Positions 9,268-16,408 of a stretch of DNA of 64,000 nt are shown here, in pieces (position 1 is the stretch's first letter; each line of letters opens with the position of its first letter). The position numbers were made by a program, and so were the translations under genes. The notes below the pieces were generated by a model, which worked only from the letters and a program-made list of their open reading frames with translations, ran no database searches and was not told where the DNA came from. Origin of the DNA: Mycolicibacterium alvei (GTDB lineage: Bacteria; Actinomycetota; Actinomycetes; Mycobacteriales; Mycobacteriaceae); the NCBI RefSeq assembly GCF_010727325.1, contig NZ_AP022565.1:5022001-5086000 (forward strand). Direction: 5' to 3'.

Positions 9268-10341
9268 GTGAGCCTGAACCTGGGAATCGTCGGTTTGCCG
9301 AACGTCGGAAAGTCGACTCTGTTCAACGCCCTGACACGGAACGACGTGTTGGCGGCCAACTACCCGTTTGCGACCATCGAGCCCAACGAGGGCGTGGTGC
9401 CGTTGCCCGATCCCCGGCTCGACAAGCTCGCCGAGATTTTCGGCTCGGAGAAGACGGTGCCGGCCCCGGTGACGTTCGTCGACATCGCCGGGATCGTCAA
9501 AGGCGCGTCCGAAGGCGCCGGCCTCGGCAACAAGTTCCTCGCCAACATCCGTGAATGCGATGCCATCTGTCAGGTGGTGCGGGTGTTCTCCGATGACGAC
9601 GTGATCCATGTCGACGGACGGGTGGATCCGCGTTCGGACATCGAGGTGATCGAGACCGAGCTGATCCTGGCGGACATGCAGACGCTCGAGAAGGCGGTGC
9701 CGCGTCTGGAGAAGGAAGCCCGCACCAACAAGGAGCGCAAGCCGGTCCTGGATGCGGCGGTCGCGGCGCAGGCGATTTTTGATGAAGGCAAGACGCTGTT
9801 CTCCACCGGCAAGGACTGGTCGGTGCTGCGTGAGCTGAACCTGATGACCACCAAGCCGTTCCTGTACGTCTTCAACGCCGACGAATCGGTGCTGACCGAT
9901 CAGGCCAAGCAGGCCGAGCTGCGGGCCCTGGTGGCCCCGGCGGACGCGGTGTTCCTGGACGCCAAGATCGAATCGGAACTGATCGAGCTCGACGACGAGT
10001 CCGCCAACGAGCTGCTGGAATCCATCGGGCAGAGCGAGCGTGGTCTGGATGCGTTGGCGCGGGCGGGTTTCCACACCCTGCGGCTGCAGACCTACCTGAC
10101 GGCGGGGCCGAAGGAATCACGGGCTTGGACCATCCACCAGGGTGACACCGCACCCAAAGCGGCCGGCGTGATCCACACCGACTTCGAGAAGGGCTTCATC
10201 AAGGCCGAGGTGGTGTCGTTCGAGGATCTCGTCGAGGCCGGGTCGATGGCTGCTGCCAAAGCCGCGGGCAAGGTCCGGATCGAAGGCAAGGACTACGTGA
10301 TGGTCGACGGGGACGTGGTGGAGTTCCGCTTCAACGTATAG
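9268..10341 (+). CDS. ychF: Redox-regulated OBG-family ATPase YchF
   Basis: A 357-residue YchF/EngD, a universally conserved P-loop NTPase that prefers ATP and associates with ribosomes. The Walker A is GLPNVGKST (residues 8-16), switch II region reads [21 protein letters not shown], the G4 motif is the YchF-type NADE rather than NKxD, and the C-terminal TGS domain ends in VVEFRFNV. The start is GTG 9268, likely leaderless. Its last 27 bp (10315-10341) reappear in degenerate form at 10986 and 11468. Length and motifs are standard. Confidence 0.96.
   Translation: MSLNLGIVGLPNVGKSTLFNALTRNDVLAANYPFATIEPNEGVVPLPDPRLDKLAEIFGSEKTVPAPVTFVDIAGIVKGASEGAGLGNKFLANIRECDAICQVVRVFSDDDVIHVDGRVDPRSDIEVIETELILADMQTLEKAVPRLEKEARTNKERKPVLDAAVAAQAIFDEGKTLFSTGKDWSVLRELNLMTTKPFLYVFNADESVLTDQAKQAELRALVAPADAVFLDAKIESELIELDDESANELLESIGQSERGLDALARAGFHTLRLQTYLTAGPKESRAWTIHQGDTAPKAAGVIHTDFEKGFIKAEVVSFEDLVEAGSMAAAKAAGKVRIEGKDYVMVDGDVVEFRFNV
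10315..10341 (+). repeat. ychF 3'-end repeat, copy A (intact gene end)
   Basis: The last 27 bp of ychF (codons VVEFRFNV and stop). The first 22 bp match copy B (10986-11007) and copy C (11468-11489) at 19 of 22 positions each. Listed as the reference copy of a three-member repeat flanking the OsmC and arr genes. Confidence 0.5.
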
Positions 10342-10431
10342 CCGGGTATGCGTCGACGGTGTGGTGTGCGCATTCCGCACGGTTTTGGTGCGCAAGCCAC
10401 ACGTGCGGTCCCGGTGCCGTTTGCCGGTCGC

Positions 10432-10437
10432 TACTAT
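10432..10437 (+). promoter_or_regulatory. -10 box for the OsmC-like gene
   Basis: TACTAT ends 9 bp before GTG 10447, placing the expected transcription start at the start codon. This supports GTG 10447 over the longer upstream frame. Confidence 0.5.
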
Positions 10438-10446
10438 CGCCTCCTT

Positions 10447-10959
10447 GTGGAGACATCGACCAATCACCTCGCCGGGATAATCGCCGCTACCGCCGATGCG
10501 GTCACGGCAAACGAAGCCAACGCGAAGGTGGTGTTCCGGGCCGCCGCGCAGGCGCATGGCGCAGTAGCCAGCTCGGTCACGCTGGGGCAGTACAGCGTTG
10601 AGGTCGACGAACCGCCAGCGCTGGGTGGGGAGAACAAGGCCCCGAATCCGGTCGAGTTCTACCTGGCCTCACTGCTGTCCTGCCATATCGTGACGTGGCG
10701 GTTCTGGTCGGAGAAACTCGACATCGCCGTGGACGACATTTCCGCGCGCGCCGAAGGCGACCTCGACGTCCGCGGCTTCTTCGGACTGGACGACGCTGTG
10801 CGGGCGGGTTTCGGCGAGGTCCGGGTGATGGTGACGGTGACCGGGCCGGAAACCGAGGAGCGCTATCGCGAGCTGCATGAGGCCGTCGAGGCGCACTGCC
10901 CGGTGCTGGATCTGACCCGGAATACGACGCCGGTGCGCGCGACGTTGAAAGTCGGGTAG
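10447..10959 (+). CDS. OsmC family peroxiredoxin-like protein
   Basis: A 170-residue OsmC/Ohr-superfamily protein, a family of thiol-dependent peroxidases for organic hydroperoxides. The core GGENKAPNPVEFYLASLLSCHIVTW carries the first conserved cysteine at the start of the long helix, and the second cysteine is in EAVEAHCPVLDL. GTG 10447 (VETSTNHLAGIIAATADAV) is chosen from the leaderless promoter position; the longer frame starting at 10348 adds a 33-residue tail unlike the family. It stands alone between two copies of the ychF-end repeat. General class is firm; substrate is not known. Confidence 0.85.
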   Translation: METSTNHLAGIIAATADAVTANEANAKVVFRAAAQAHGAVASSVTLGQYSVEVDEPPALGGENKAPNPVEFYLASLLSCHIVTWRFWSEKLDIAVDDISARAEGDLDVRGFFGLDDAVRAGFGEVRVMVTVTGPETEERYRELHEAVEAHCPVLDLTRNTTPVRATLKVG

Positions 10960-10985
10960 TCGTGAGCTTTCTCGGGCGACGGCAT

Positions 10986-11007
10986 GCGGCGGAGCTCCGC
11001 TTCAACG
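10986..11007 (+). repeat. ychF 3'-end repeat, copy B (degenerate)
   Basis: A 22-bp stretch 19/22 identical to the ychF 3' end, including 15 of 16 bases of GAGCTCCGCTTCAACG. In the matching frame it reads AAELRFNAAS then stop (tag 11016-11018), so it resembles the C-terminal codons VVEFRFN of YchF. It abuts the 3' end of arr on the opposite strand. Confidence 0.45.
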
Positions 11008-11014
11008 CGGCGTC

Positions 11015-11422
11015 CTAGTTGATGATTTCTCCTCGTTCGGCGTGGATTTCGGCAAGCCGGGCTCGCCATGTCTGAAGAGCGTCGGGTGTCAGCCGCGTCC
11101 AGTCGGTGACCTCGCCGACGATCCGGAGTGGCTCGGTGCTGCGATAGGACCGGGTGGGATTGCCCGGGAACTTCTTGTCGGTGACGTTGGGATCGTTCTC
11201 GAACCTCCCGGTCGGTTCCACGGCATAGACCCGCGGGGCACCGTCGCCCGCGGCGAGTTCGGCTGCGAGGCCTGCGCCGTCGCGCAACGCGGTGAAGTAG
11301 ATGTGGTTCATCACGATTTCGGGCCGGTAGTTGGAGCGGAAGCCGGCGGTGAGGAGATCACCCACCCGCAGTTCGGCCTTTGTGCCGTGAAAGAACGGCC
11401 CGTCATCCAATACCCCGCCCAT
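11015..11422 (-). CDS. arr: NAD+-rifampin ADP-ribosyltransferase
   Basis: A 135-residue Arr enzyme, which inactivates rifamycins by transferring ADP-ribose from NAD+ to the C23 hydroxyl. The sequence (GPFFHGTKAELRVGDLL, NYRPEIVMNHIYFTALRDGAG, VYAVEPTGRFENDPNVTDKKFPGNPTRSYRS, IVGEVTDW) is nearly superimposable on the M. smegmatis chromosomal Arr as recalled. Start ATG 11422 has a TAACCT -10 box ending 6 bp upstream, so the transcript is probably leaderless. It is a single-gene unit flanked by degenerate ychF-end repeats. Expected phenotype is intrinsic low susceptibility to rifampin. Confidence 0.95.
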   Translation of the reverse strand: MGGVLDDGPFFHGTKAELRVGDLLTAGFRSNYRPEIVMNHIYFTALRDGAGLAAELAAGDGAPRVYAVEPTGRFENDPNVTDKKFPGNPTRSYRSTEPLRIVGEVTDWTRLTPDALQTWRARLAEIHAERGEIIN

Positions 11423-11428
11423 CTCGAC

Positions 11429-11434
11429 AGGTTA
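11429..11434 (-). promoter_or_regulatory. arr: -10 box of arr (leaderless)
   Basis: TAACCT on the minus strand followed by six bases and the ATG of arr. In other mycobacteria arr is under WhiB7 control; I see no clear AT-rich WhiB7 site next to the -35 region here, so that regulation is left open. Confidence 0.45.
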
Positions 11435-11467
11435 CCGACGGTCGTGACGTTCATCGGTGCCGGAAAA

Positions 11468-11494
11468 GTGGTGAAGCTCCACTTCAACGGGTAG
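11468..11494 (+). repeat. ychF 3'-end repeat, copy C (degenerate)
   Basis: A 27-bp stretch, 19/22 identical to the ychF end over its first 22 bp and closing with the stop codon tag. In frame it reads VVKLHFNG-stop against [12 protein letters not shown] in YchF. It lies just upstream of the arr promoter and just upstream of the methyltransferase start. Confidence 0.45.
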
Positions 11495-11521
11495 CTCCTG
11501 AAGGAGCCGCCGACATACCAT

Positions 11522-12274
11522 TTGCTGGTGGGTTTTCTCGTCCCGCCGGATGCCTACGCGCGCTTCATGGGCAGGTACGCCGAGCCTCTTGCGGAGGTCT
11601 TCGCGGCATTTTCCGGGGTGCGCGCCGGCGACCACGTACTCGACGTGGGGTGTGGGCCGGGTGCGCTGACGGCGCATCTGCTTGCGGTCCGAGCCCGGGT
11701 CTCAGCGATCGATCCGTCCGCACCGTTCATCGACGCGATCCGCGCGCGATTCCCGGATATCGACGTGCGTCAGGGCGTGGCAGAGGAATTACCTTATGAT
11801 GCAGCCGATTTCGATGCTGCCCTGGCGCAGTTGGTGGTGCACTTCATGACGGATCCTGTGGTCGGCATAGGGCAGATGGCCCGTGTGACGCGACGTGGGG
11901 GTGTCGTCGCCGCATGTGTGTGGGACGGGCCAACCGGTGCCCTGGCGCCATTCTGGGAGGCGGTCCACCTGATCGATCCCGACGCTGAGGATGAAGCGCT
12001 ACTCTCCGGTGCGCACCAAGGACATCTGACAGAGGTATTGGAAACGGCCGGGCTGCGTGATGTGCAGGAGCATCCGATTGCCGTCGACGTTGTGCATCCC
12101 ACGTTCGAGGAGTGGTGGGAGCCATATACCTTCGGTGTCGGTCCCGCCGGTGACTATGTCCAGAGCCTCGACGACGCCGGTCGCGCGCATCTCGAATCGG
12201 TGGCTCGAGATCATCTGGGCGGTGGCCCCTTCACCATTACCGCTACTGCGTGGGCGGCGCGCGGAACGGTCTGA
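11522..12274 (+). CDS. Class I SAM-dependent methyltransferase
   Basis: A 250-residue Methyltransf_11-type enzyme. Motif I is VLDVGCGPGALTAHLL at about residues 39-54, the acidic post-I loop is AIDPS, and motif IV is DFDAALAQLVVHFM. The predicted start is TTG 11522 or GTG 11528; an AAGGAG sits 16-22 bp upstream, a little far. The acceptor substrate cannot be predicted. The gene ends 31 bp before a long hairpin and converges with the permuted hydrolase gene. Confidence 0.82.
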   Translation: MLVGFLVPPDAYARFMGRYAEPLAEVFAAFSGVRAGDHVLDVGCGPGALTAHLLAVRARVSAIDPSAPFIDAIRARFPDIDVRQGVAEELPYDAADFDAALAQLVVHFMTDPVVGIGQMARVTRRGGVVAACVWDGPTGALAPFWEAVHLIDPDAEDEALLSGAHQGHLTEVLETAGLRDVQEHPIAVDVVHPTFEEWWEPYTFGVGPAGDYVQSLDDAGRAHLESVARDHLGGGPFTITATAWAARGTV

Positions 12275-12305
12275 GCGCCTTCGTATATAGGGCTCGTGGA
12301 AAGGA

Positions 12306-12358
12306 GCTCAATACCTAGGATTACTGCTCAATACTGGCAGTAGTCCTAGGCGTTGAGC
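12306..12358. terminator. Long hairpin between convergent genes
   Basis: Two 22-nt arms (12306-12327 and 12337-12358) separated by a 9-nt loop pair along their whole length with two G-U wobbles and one A-C mismatch; CCTAGGA and TACTGC blocks are perfect. There is no U tract, so it may act as a bidirectional intrinsic terminator of the tail-less type or be a relic repeat. Confidence 0.55.
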
Positions 12359-12387
12359 ACGCCGAGCACATCGCAGCCGAAAGTGGC

Positions 12388-13083
12388 TCAGTCGATGAGC
12401 ACGGAGATCTCGTCACCCAACGCGTATCCGGCGGCCAGTGGCAACGCGTCCCCACTCCAGAACGAGCCGGGGTCGAACCAGTTGTAGTGCTTCTCGGTGG
12501 TCAGCAGGTCCATCTCCTCGTACGTGATGGCCACGGTCTCCGCGCAGTAGGCGGTCTCCAGTCCGACCTGCCGGGTGCTTGCCTTCTTGCGTTCGGCGGA
12601 CTCGCGAACCTTCTTGTGCACAAAGGGAATTCCCCGGGTGAAATCGCTGACGATCGGTACCCGTCCGCGCAGCCAGCGTCCGGTCAACCGGGCCGTGGTG
12701 GGGAAGGCCGTCCCGTTCATCCGGGCGATCACCTTGAGGAGCTGGTCCTCCTGCTCGCGCGATGCGAACGGGGTGAGCTGACGCAACCAACAACGCTGCC
12801 CGTAGCTGTGCGCCCAGCGTTCGACCACCTGGCGGGCGTCGTTGAGTTGCACGCCGCGGTGATTGGTACCGGTCCACATGTCGAGCAGCTTGTCGCCGAG
12901 TTCGGCATGCCAGATCAGTGGTGGCAGGTCGTCGATCGCCACCGTCATCCCGACGTGGTTGACGGGGCTGTTGGTCAGGGTCTGGATGGCCCGGTCGGGC
13001 CCGGAGCCGCCGCGGAACAGCCAGATGTCGCCGGTGCGGGTGTCCTCCAGCGCCTTGGTCAAAGACACCGTGTTCGCATTCAC
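12388..13083 (-). CDS. Permuted papain-like (YiiX/NlpC-P60-related) hydrolase
   Basis: A 231-residue protein starting at GTG 13083. TGDIWLFRG and NSPVNHVGMTVAI place a conserved His43, while a Cys appears late, at LETAYCAETVA (Cys180). His before Cys is the circularly permuted order of the YaeF/YiiX/LRAT-like branch of the NlpC/P60 superfamily, which acts on amide or ester bonds in lipids or peptidoglycan. No signal peptide is seen, which argues for a cytoplasmic or lipid-related role. It is divergent from a small membrane protein gene (26 bp apart by the start used here). Enzyme class is moderately supported; substrate unknown. Confidence 0.65.
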   Translation of the reverse strand: MNANTVSLTKALEDTRTGDIWLFRGGSGPDRAIQTLTNSPVNHVGMTVAIDDLPPLIWHAELGDKLLDMWTGTNHRGVQLNDARQVVERWAHSYGQRCWLRQLTPFASREQEDQLLKVIARMNGTAFPTTARLTGRWLRGRVPIVSDFTRGIPFVHKKVRESAERKKASTRQVGLETAYCAETVAITYEEMDLLTTEKHYNWFDPGSFWSGDALPLAAGYALGDEISVLID

Positions 13084-13109
13084 CTGCGCAGCTTATGCAC
13101 ACTGTGGTC

Positions 13110-13280
13110 ATGCGCAGCATCTGGAAGTGGGTTGGACTGGCCGGTGTCGCCGGAGTCGTCGCGGGTGGCGTCATGGTGGCGCGGGATCAGCGTCGCCGCA
13201 ACGCCTATACGCCGCAGGACATCCGCGAGCGGCTCCACCAGCGGTTGGCCGAGGCAGAGCAGACAGAACCGACGCCGTAG
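13110..13280 (+). CDS. Small single-span membrane protein
   Basis: A 56-residue protein with one N-terminal transmembrane segment (MRSIWKWVGLAGVAGVVAGGVMVA), a positive stop-transfer RDQRRR, and a charged helical tail (YTPQDIRERLHQRLAEAEQTEPTP). Positive charges after the segment suggest the tail is cytoplasmic. In-frame starts at 13095, 13104 and 13110 exist; 13110 gives the most natural N terminus. It looks like a conserved mycobacterial small protein but I cannot name a function. Confidence 0.6.
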   Translation: MRSIWKWVGLAGVAGVVAGGVMVARDQRRRNAYTPQDIRERLHQRLAEAEQTEPTP

Positions 13281-13302
13281 CCGACGGTGCCGCGGTCGGG
13301 GC

Positions 13303-14181
13303 TCACCGCCCGACGAACTCCACGACGACCTCGGTGAACGCATCGTTGTCGTCGCCGGCCGCGGTGTGCCCCGCATCGGACAACTCGACGAACTCGACGG
13401 CGGGCACCTTCTCCAGGAAGTCCTGCACGCCCTCGGGACTGACCACGTCGGAGAGCTTGCCGCGGATCAGCAGGATCGGGATGGTCAGGTTCATCGCGGC
13501 CTGCTCGAGCTTGTCCACCCGGGCGAACGGATCGTCCTCGGGCTTGGTGAGGAAGGCTGGGTCCCAGTGCCAGTACCAGCGGCCGTCACGCAGCCGCAGG
13601 TTCTTCTTCAGTCCCTCCGGGCTACGCGGCTTGGTTCGGTGGGGCAGGTAGGCCGAGACTGCCTCGGCGGCCTGTTCCAGGGTGTCGAAACCGTCGACGT
13701 TGGTGAACATGAAGTCGCGGATACGTGCGCTGCCGCTCTTCTCGAACCGGGGCACCACGTCGACCAGCACCAGCTTGGTGACCAGCTCCGGGCCGGCCTC
13801 GTGAGAGGCCAGGATGCTGGTCAGCCCGCCCATGCTGGCCCCGATCAGCACCACCGGGCGGTCGACTTGATAGAGCACGTGCTGCACGTCGGAGCTCAGC
13901 GCCTCCACTGAATAGTTCGCGCTGGGGGAGCGGTCGCTGTCGCCGTGGCCACGCGCGTCGAGTGCGATCACGTGCAAGCCGTCGTCGGCCAGGATCTGCC
14001 CGGTGTTCTTCCAGGAGTACCGGTTCTGGCCGCCGCCGTGCAGCAGGAGAACTGTTGGTCGATCCGCAGCGGACGCGGCTTCCCGGTTCCATTCGTCGCC
14101 GACCAGGTTCAGGTCATCGACGCCCCGGAACGTGACGACGCGTGATTCGCTGTGCTCGGTGTTCCCGGTGCTCACGAACAT
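13303..14181 (-). CDS. Alpha/beta hydrolase
   Basis: A 292-residue alpha/beta-fold hydrolase. The oxyanion region is LLLHGGGQNRYSW, the nucleophile elbow GASMGG (Ser), the acid is in IRGKLSDVVSPEG, and the catalytic His is in SDAGHTAAGDD. The ATG at 14181 is preceded by GAGAGGAA at good spacing, so the longer frame (to 14379) is rejected. It is divergent from a TetR gene 94 bp away, which may control it. Broad esterase/lactonase-type chemistry is likely; the substrate is unknown. Confidence 0.85.
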   Translation of the reverse strand: MFVSTGNTEHSESRVVTFRGVDDLNLVGDEWNREAASAADRPTVLLLHGGGQNRYSWKNTGQILADDGLHVIALDARGHGDSDRSPSANYSVEALSSDVQHVLYQVDRPVVLIGASMGGLTSILASHEAGPELVTKLVLVDVVPRFEKSGSARIRDFMFTNVDGFDTLEQAAEAVSAYLPHRTKPRSPEGLKKNLRLRDGRWYWHWDPAFLTKPEDDPFARVDKLEQAAMNLTIPILLIRGKLSDVVSPEGVQDFLEKVPAVEFVELSDAGHTAAGDDNDAFTEVVVEFVGR

Positions 14182-14261
14182 TCCTCTCGGCAGGCCCCGG
14201 GAGATCACGTTACCCAGGGATATTTTCGCCGCATCTGCGACCCGTACCAGCGTGCCGTTCC

Positions 14262-14267
14262 TAGAAT
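14262..14267 (+). promoter_or_regulatory. -10 box of a leaderless TetR gene
   Basis: TAGAAT ends 8 bp before GTG 14276, consistent with a leaderless transcript and supporting that start. Confidence 0.5.
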
Positions 14268-14275
14268 TGTCAGTC

Positions 14276-14926
14276 GTGTGGATTGAGCAAGGTATCGAGC
14301 TGGATGACGGCGCGGGTGACGTCGGCGAGCGCCGCGCGATCATCAGGGCCGCGTTCAAGTGCCTGGCCGAGCCCCACACCGGTGCGGTGCCGATTGCTGC
14401 GGTGCTGGCGCGGGCCGGGGTGTCCAGCCGGGCGTTCTATCGGCACTTCGAATCCAAGGACGCATTGTTCCTGGCCATGCAGGAGTGCTCGGGCCGGGTG
14501 TTGGGCCTTGGGCTCGACCAGATCGCGGACGACACCGACGGTGCGCCGGCAGATCTGCTGGCGCAGTGGATCCGGGTGTCGTTCGACGCGATACAGGATG
14601 CGCGGATTCGCGGGCGGGCGATAGTTCTGGATCTGGAGGAGGTTCGCGCGGCCAGGGGCTACCAGTCCGGGCAAGAGCAGTGGCGTCGCGACCGAGAGCG
14701 GTCCTTGGCGGGCCTCCTGCGCCGCGGCCGTGCCGACGGGTCGTTTCCGTTGACCAGGCCGGAGCGGGATGCCGCGGCTATTCGCGCGGTGGTCAGCGAT
14801 GAGTTGGCCCGTCTGGGGACCGGCGGAGATGACAGAGATTGGGAGTGTGCGCGTGCCGCGTCGGTGGACTTTGCTCTGCGCGCGGTGGGGGCGCGCCGCA
14901 CATGTGGGGAGCCCGACAACACGTAG
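14276..14926 (+). CDS. TetR/AcrR family transcriptional regulator
   Basis: A 216-residue TetR-type repressor. The N-terminal helix-turn-helix is VPIAAVLARAGVSSRAFYRHFESKDALF at about residues 39-66, followed by an all-helical ligand-binding domain. The start GTG 14276 is set by the -10 box. The closest candidate target is the divergent alpha/beta hydrolase; no clean palindrome stands out in the 94-bp gap. Ligand unknown. Confidence 0.85.
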   Translation: MWIEQGIELDDGAGDVGERRAIIRAAFKCLAEPHTGAVPIAAVLARAGVSSRAFYRHFESKDALFLAMQECSGRVLGLGLDQIADDTDGAPADLLAQWIRVSFDAIQDARIRGRAIVLDLEEVRAARGYQSGQEQWRRDRERSLAGLLRRGRADGSFPLTRPERDAAAIRAVVSDELARLGTGGDDRDWECARAASVDFALRAVGARRTCGEPDNT

Positions 14927-15044
14927 GGGCGGGCCCTATCCGGGACTGCCGGTACCGCTGATGACGGTGTGACCGCTGCCACGTACGTTGGACCGCACGC
15001 GTACCTTCGCACGCGAAACTGCAGCGCCACCGAGGAGCAGATGT

Positions 15045-15698
15045 ATGGCAGACGACAGCGCCGACGCCGAGCCGACCGAGGCCGAGGAGTCGAGCCCGTC
15101 CGCCCCAGAAGCCGAGGCTGTCGAACAACCCGAAGAGGCTGACGAGGTCGCTGACGGCGAGGCCGCCGAGGACGCGTCGGACGTTACCGAGCACACGGCA
15201 CCCGAGCGGCGCCGGTTCCTGCCCTCGTCGCCTGCGGCGGTGGTCGGTGGGGTGCTCGTCGTCGCGCTCATGGCGCTGACCGGTTGGCTGGGCTACGACT
15301 ACTACCAGGTCCACCAGGAACAGCAGCGGCGGGACATGTTCATGGAAACCGCGCGCCAAGGTGCCACGAACCTGACAAGCATCGACTGGGAGCACGCCGA
15401 AGACGACATCCAGCGGGTACTCGACTCATCGACCGGACGGTTCTATGACGACTTCGAGAAACGTTCGAAGTCGTTTCTCGACGTGGTCAAGCAGATCAAG
15501 TCGAAGTCGGTTGGCACGGTTACCGCATCGGGTCTGGAGTCCTACTCCGAGGACACGGCGGACGTGCTCATGTCCGTGACGGTTCGGTCCACGAATGCGG
15601 GCGTCCCGGAGCAGGCTCCCCAGGTGTGGCGAATGGTGTTGACGGTGCAGGATATTGATGGCAAAGCGAAGGTTTCCAACGTGGAGTTCATCCAGTGA
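15045..15698 (+). CDS. Mce-associated membrane protein
   Basis: A 217-residue protein with a very acidic cytoplasmic N terminus (about 60 residues of Glu/Ala/Asp), one transmembrane segment (PAAVVGGVLVVALMALTGWLGYDYY) and an extracytoplasmic domain of the Mce-associated (Mam) type, ending NVEFIQ. Mam proteins stabilise or assist Mce lipid importers. Start ATG 15045 has GAGGAG nine bases upstream; the longer frame lacks support. It overlaps the next gene by 4 bp (GTGA). No mce operon is in the window, so these are orphan Mam proteins. Confidence 0.8.
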   Translation: MADDSADAEPTEAEESSPSAPEAEAVEQPEEADEVADGEAAEDASDVTEHTAPERRRFLPSSPAAVVGGVLVVALMALTGWLGYDYYQVHQEQQRRDMFMETARQGATNLTSIDWEHAEDDIQRVLDSSTGRFYDDFEKRSKSFLDVVKQIKSKSVGTVTASGLESYSEDTADVLMSVTVRSTNAGVPEQAPQVWRMVLTVQDIDGKAKVSNVEFIQ

Positions 15699-16408
15699 GC
15701 GGCCGGCACACGATGCCGCCGGCGGGGCGTCGTAAGGCCGCAGCCGAGTCTGCGGAGAGCGCCGAGCCGGTAGCCACTGAGCAGATCAGCCTTGAGAAGA
15801 CAAGCCCGGAGCCGGAAACGGTCGAGACCGAAGCGGTCGAGACCGAAGCGGTCGAGACCGAAGCGGTCGAGACCGAAGACGCCGAAGTCGCGGACGCGCC
15901 CGCCGAGGAAGCTGAACCGTCCCGCGAGCGCTCTCGGGTCAGCCTGCCTGTCGTGCTGGCAGTCATCGCGTTGGTGTTGGCGGCGGCCTCCGGCGTGCTG
16001 CGATGGCTGACCGTGGTGCAGGACGACAGCGACACGGCCCGCGCCGAATCGATACAGGCGGCCACCGAAATCACGGTCCAGATGCTGTCGTATGAGACTG
16101 AAACGGTCGACCAGCAGCTCACTGCGGCCCGCGAGCGGATGACCGGGGAATTCCTCGGTACATACACCGCGATGATGAACGAGGTGGTCCCGGCCGCGCA
16201 CGCTCAGCGGATCGCAGCAGTCGCCGACGTGCTGAAGGTCGGAACGGTCAACGCGACACCGGACAGCGTCGAGATGGTGCTGTTCGTCAACCAGAGCGTC
16301 CAGGTCGGCGACCACATGCCTGAAAAGACCCCGTCGGTGGCAAAGGTCACGATGGTCAAAGAGGGCGACCGCTGGCTGATGGCCAAATACGAGCCGGTCC
16401 GGCTGTGA
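15695..16408 (+). CDS. Mce-associated membrane protein with VETEA tandem repeat
   Basis: A 237-residue partner of the preceding gene with the same architecture: acidic N terminus, one transmembrane segment (SLPVVLAVIALVLAAASGVLRWLTV) and an extracytoplasmic Mam-type domain ending WLMAKYEPVRL. The N terminus contains four tandem VETEA/VETED units from a 15-bp DNA repeat. Start is GTG 15695 overlapping the previous stop, and its own end overlaps the next gene (GTGA), so three genes are translationally coupled. The two Mam proteins probably form a complex in the envelope. Confidence 0.8.
   Translation: MSGRHTMPPAGRRKAAAESAESAEPVATEQISLEKTSPEPETVETEAVETEAVETEAVETEDAEVADAPAEEAEPSRERSRVSLPVVLAVIALVLAAASGVLRWLTVVQDDSDTARAESIQAATEITVQMLSYETETVDQQLTAARERMTGEFLGTYTAMMNEVVPAAHAQRIAAVADVLKVGTVNATPDSVEMVLFVNQSVQVGDHMPEKTPSVAKVTMVKEGDRWLMAKYEPVRL
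15821..15880 (+). repeat. Coding 15-bp tandem repeat, four units
   Basis: Four head-to-tail copies of GTCGAGACCGAAGCG (the last ends AAGAC), in frame, encoding VETEA x3 and VETED. The first three are identical in DNA sequence, pointing to recent slippage; copy number is likely to vary among strains. Confidence 0.9.

Noticed and set aside
9184..10074. Upstream extension of the DUF6542-like frame through ychF
   Set aside because: The extension is exactly antisense to conserved YchF coding sequence and has no family resemblance.
12487..13911. 474-codon plus-strand frame spanning two minus-strand genes
   Set aside because: Crosses the intergenic region and two well-supported hydrolase genes; no domain recognised.
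15821..15880. Possible CRISPR-like direct repeats
   Set aside because: Units are contiguous with no spacers and are in frame within a protein-coding gene.
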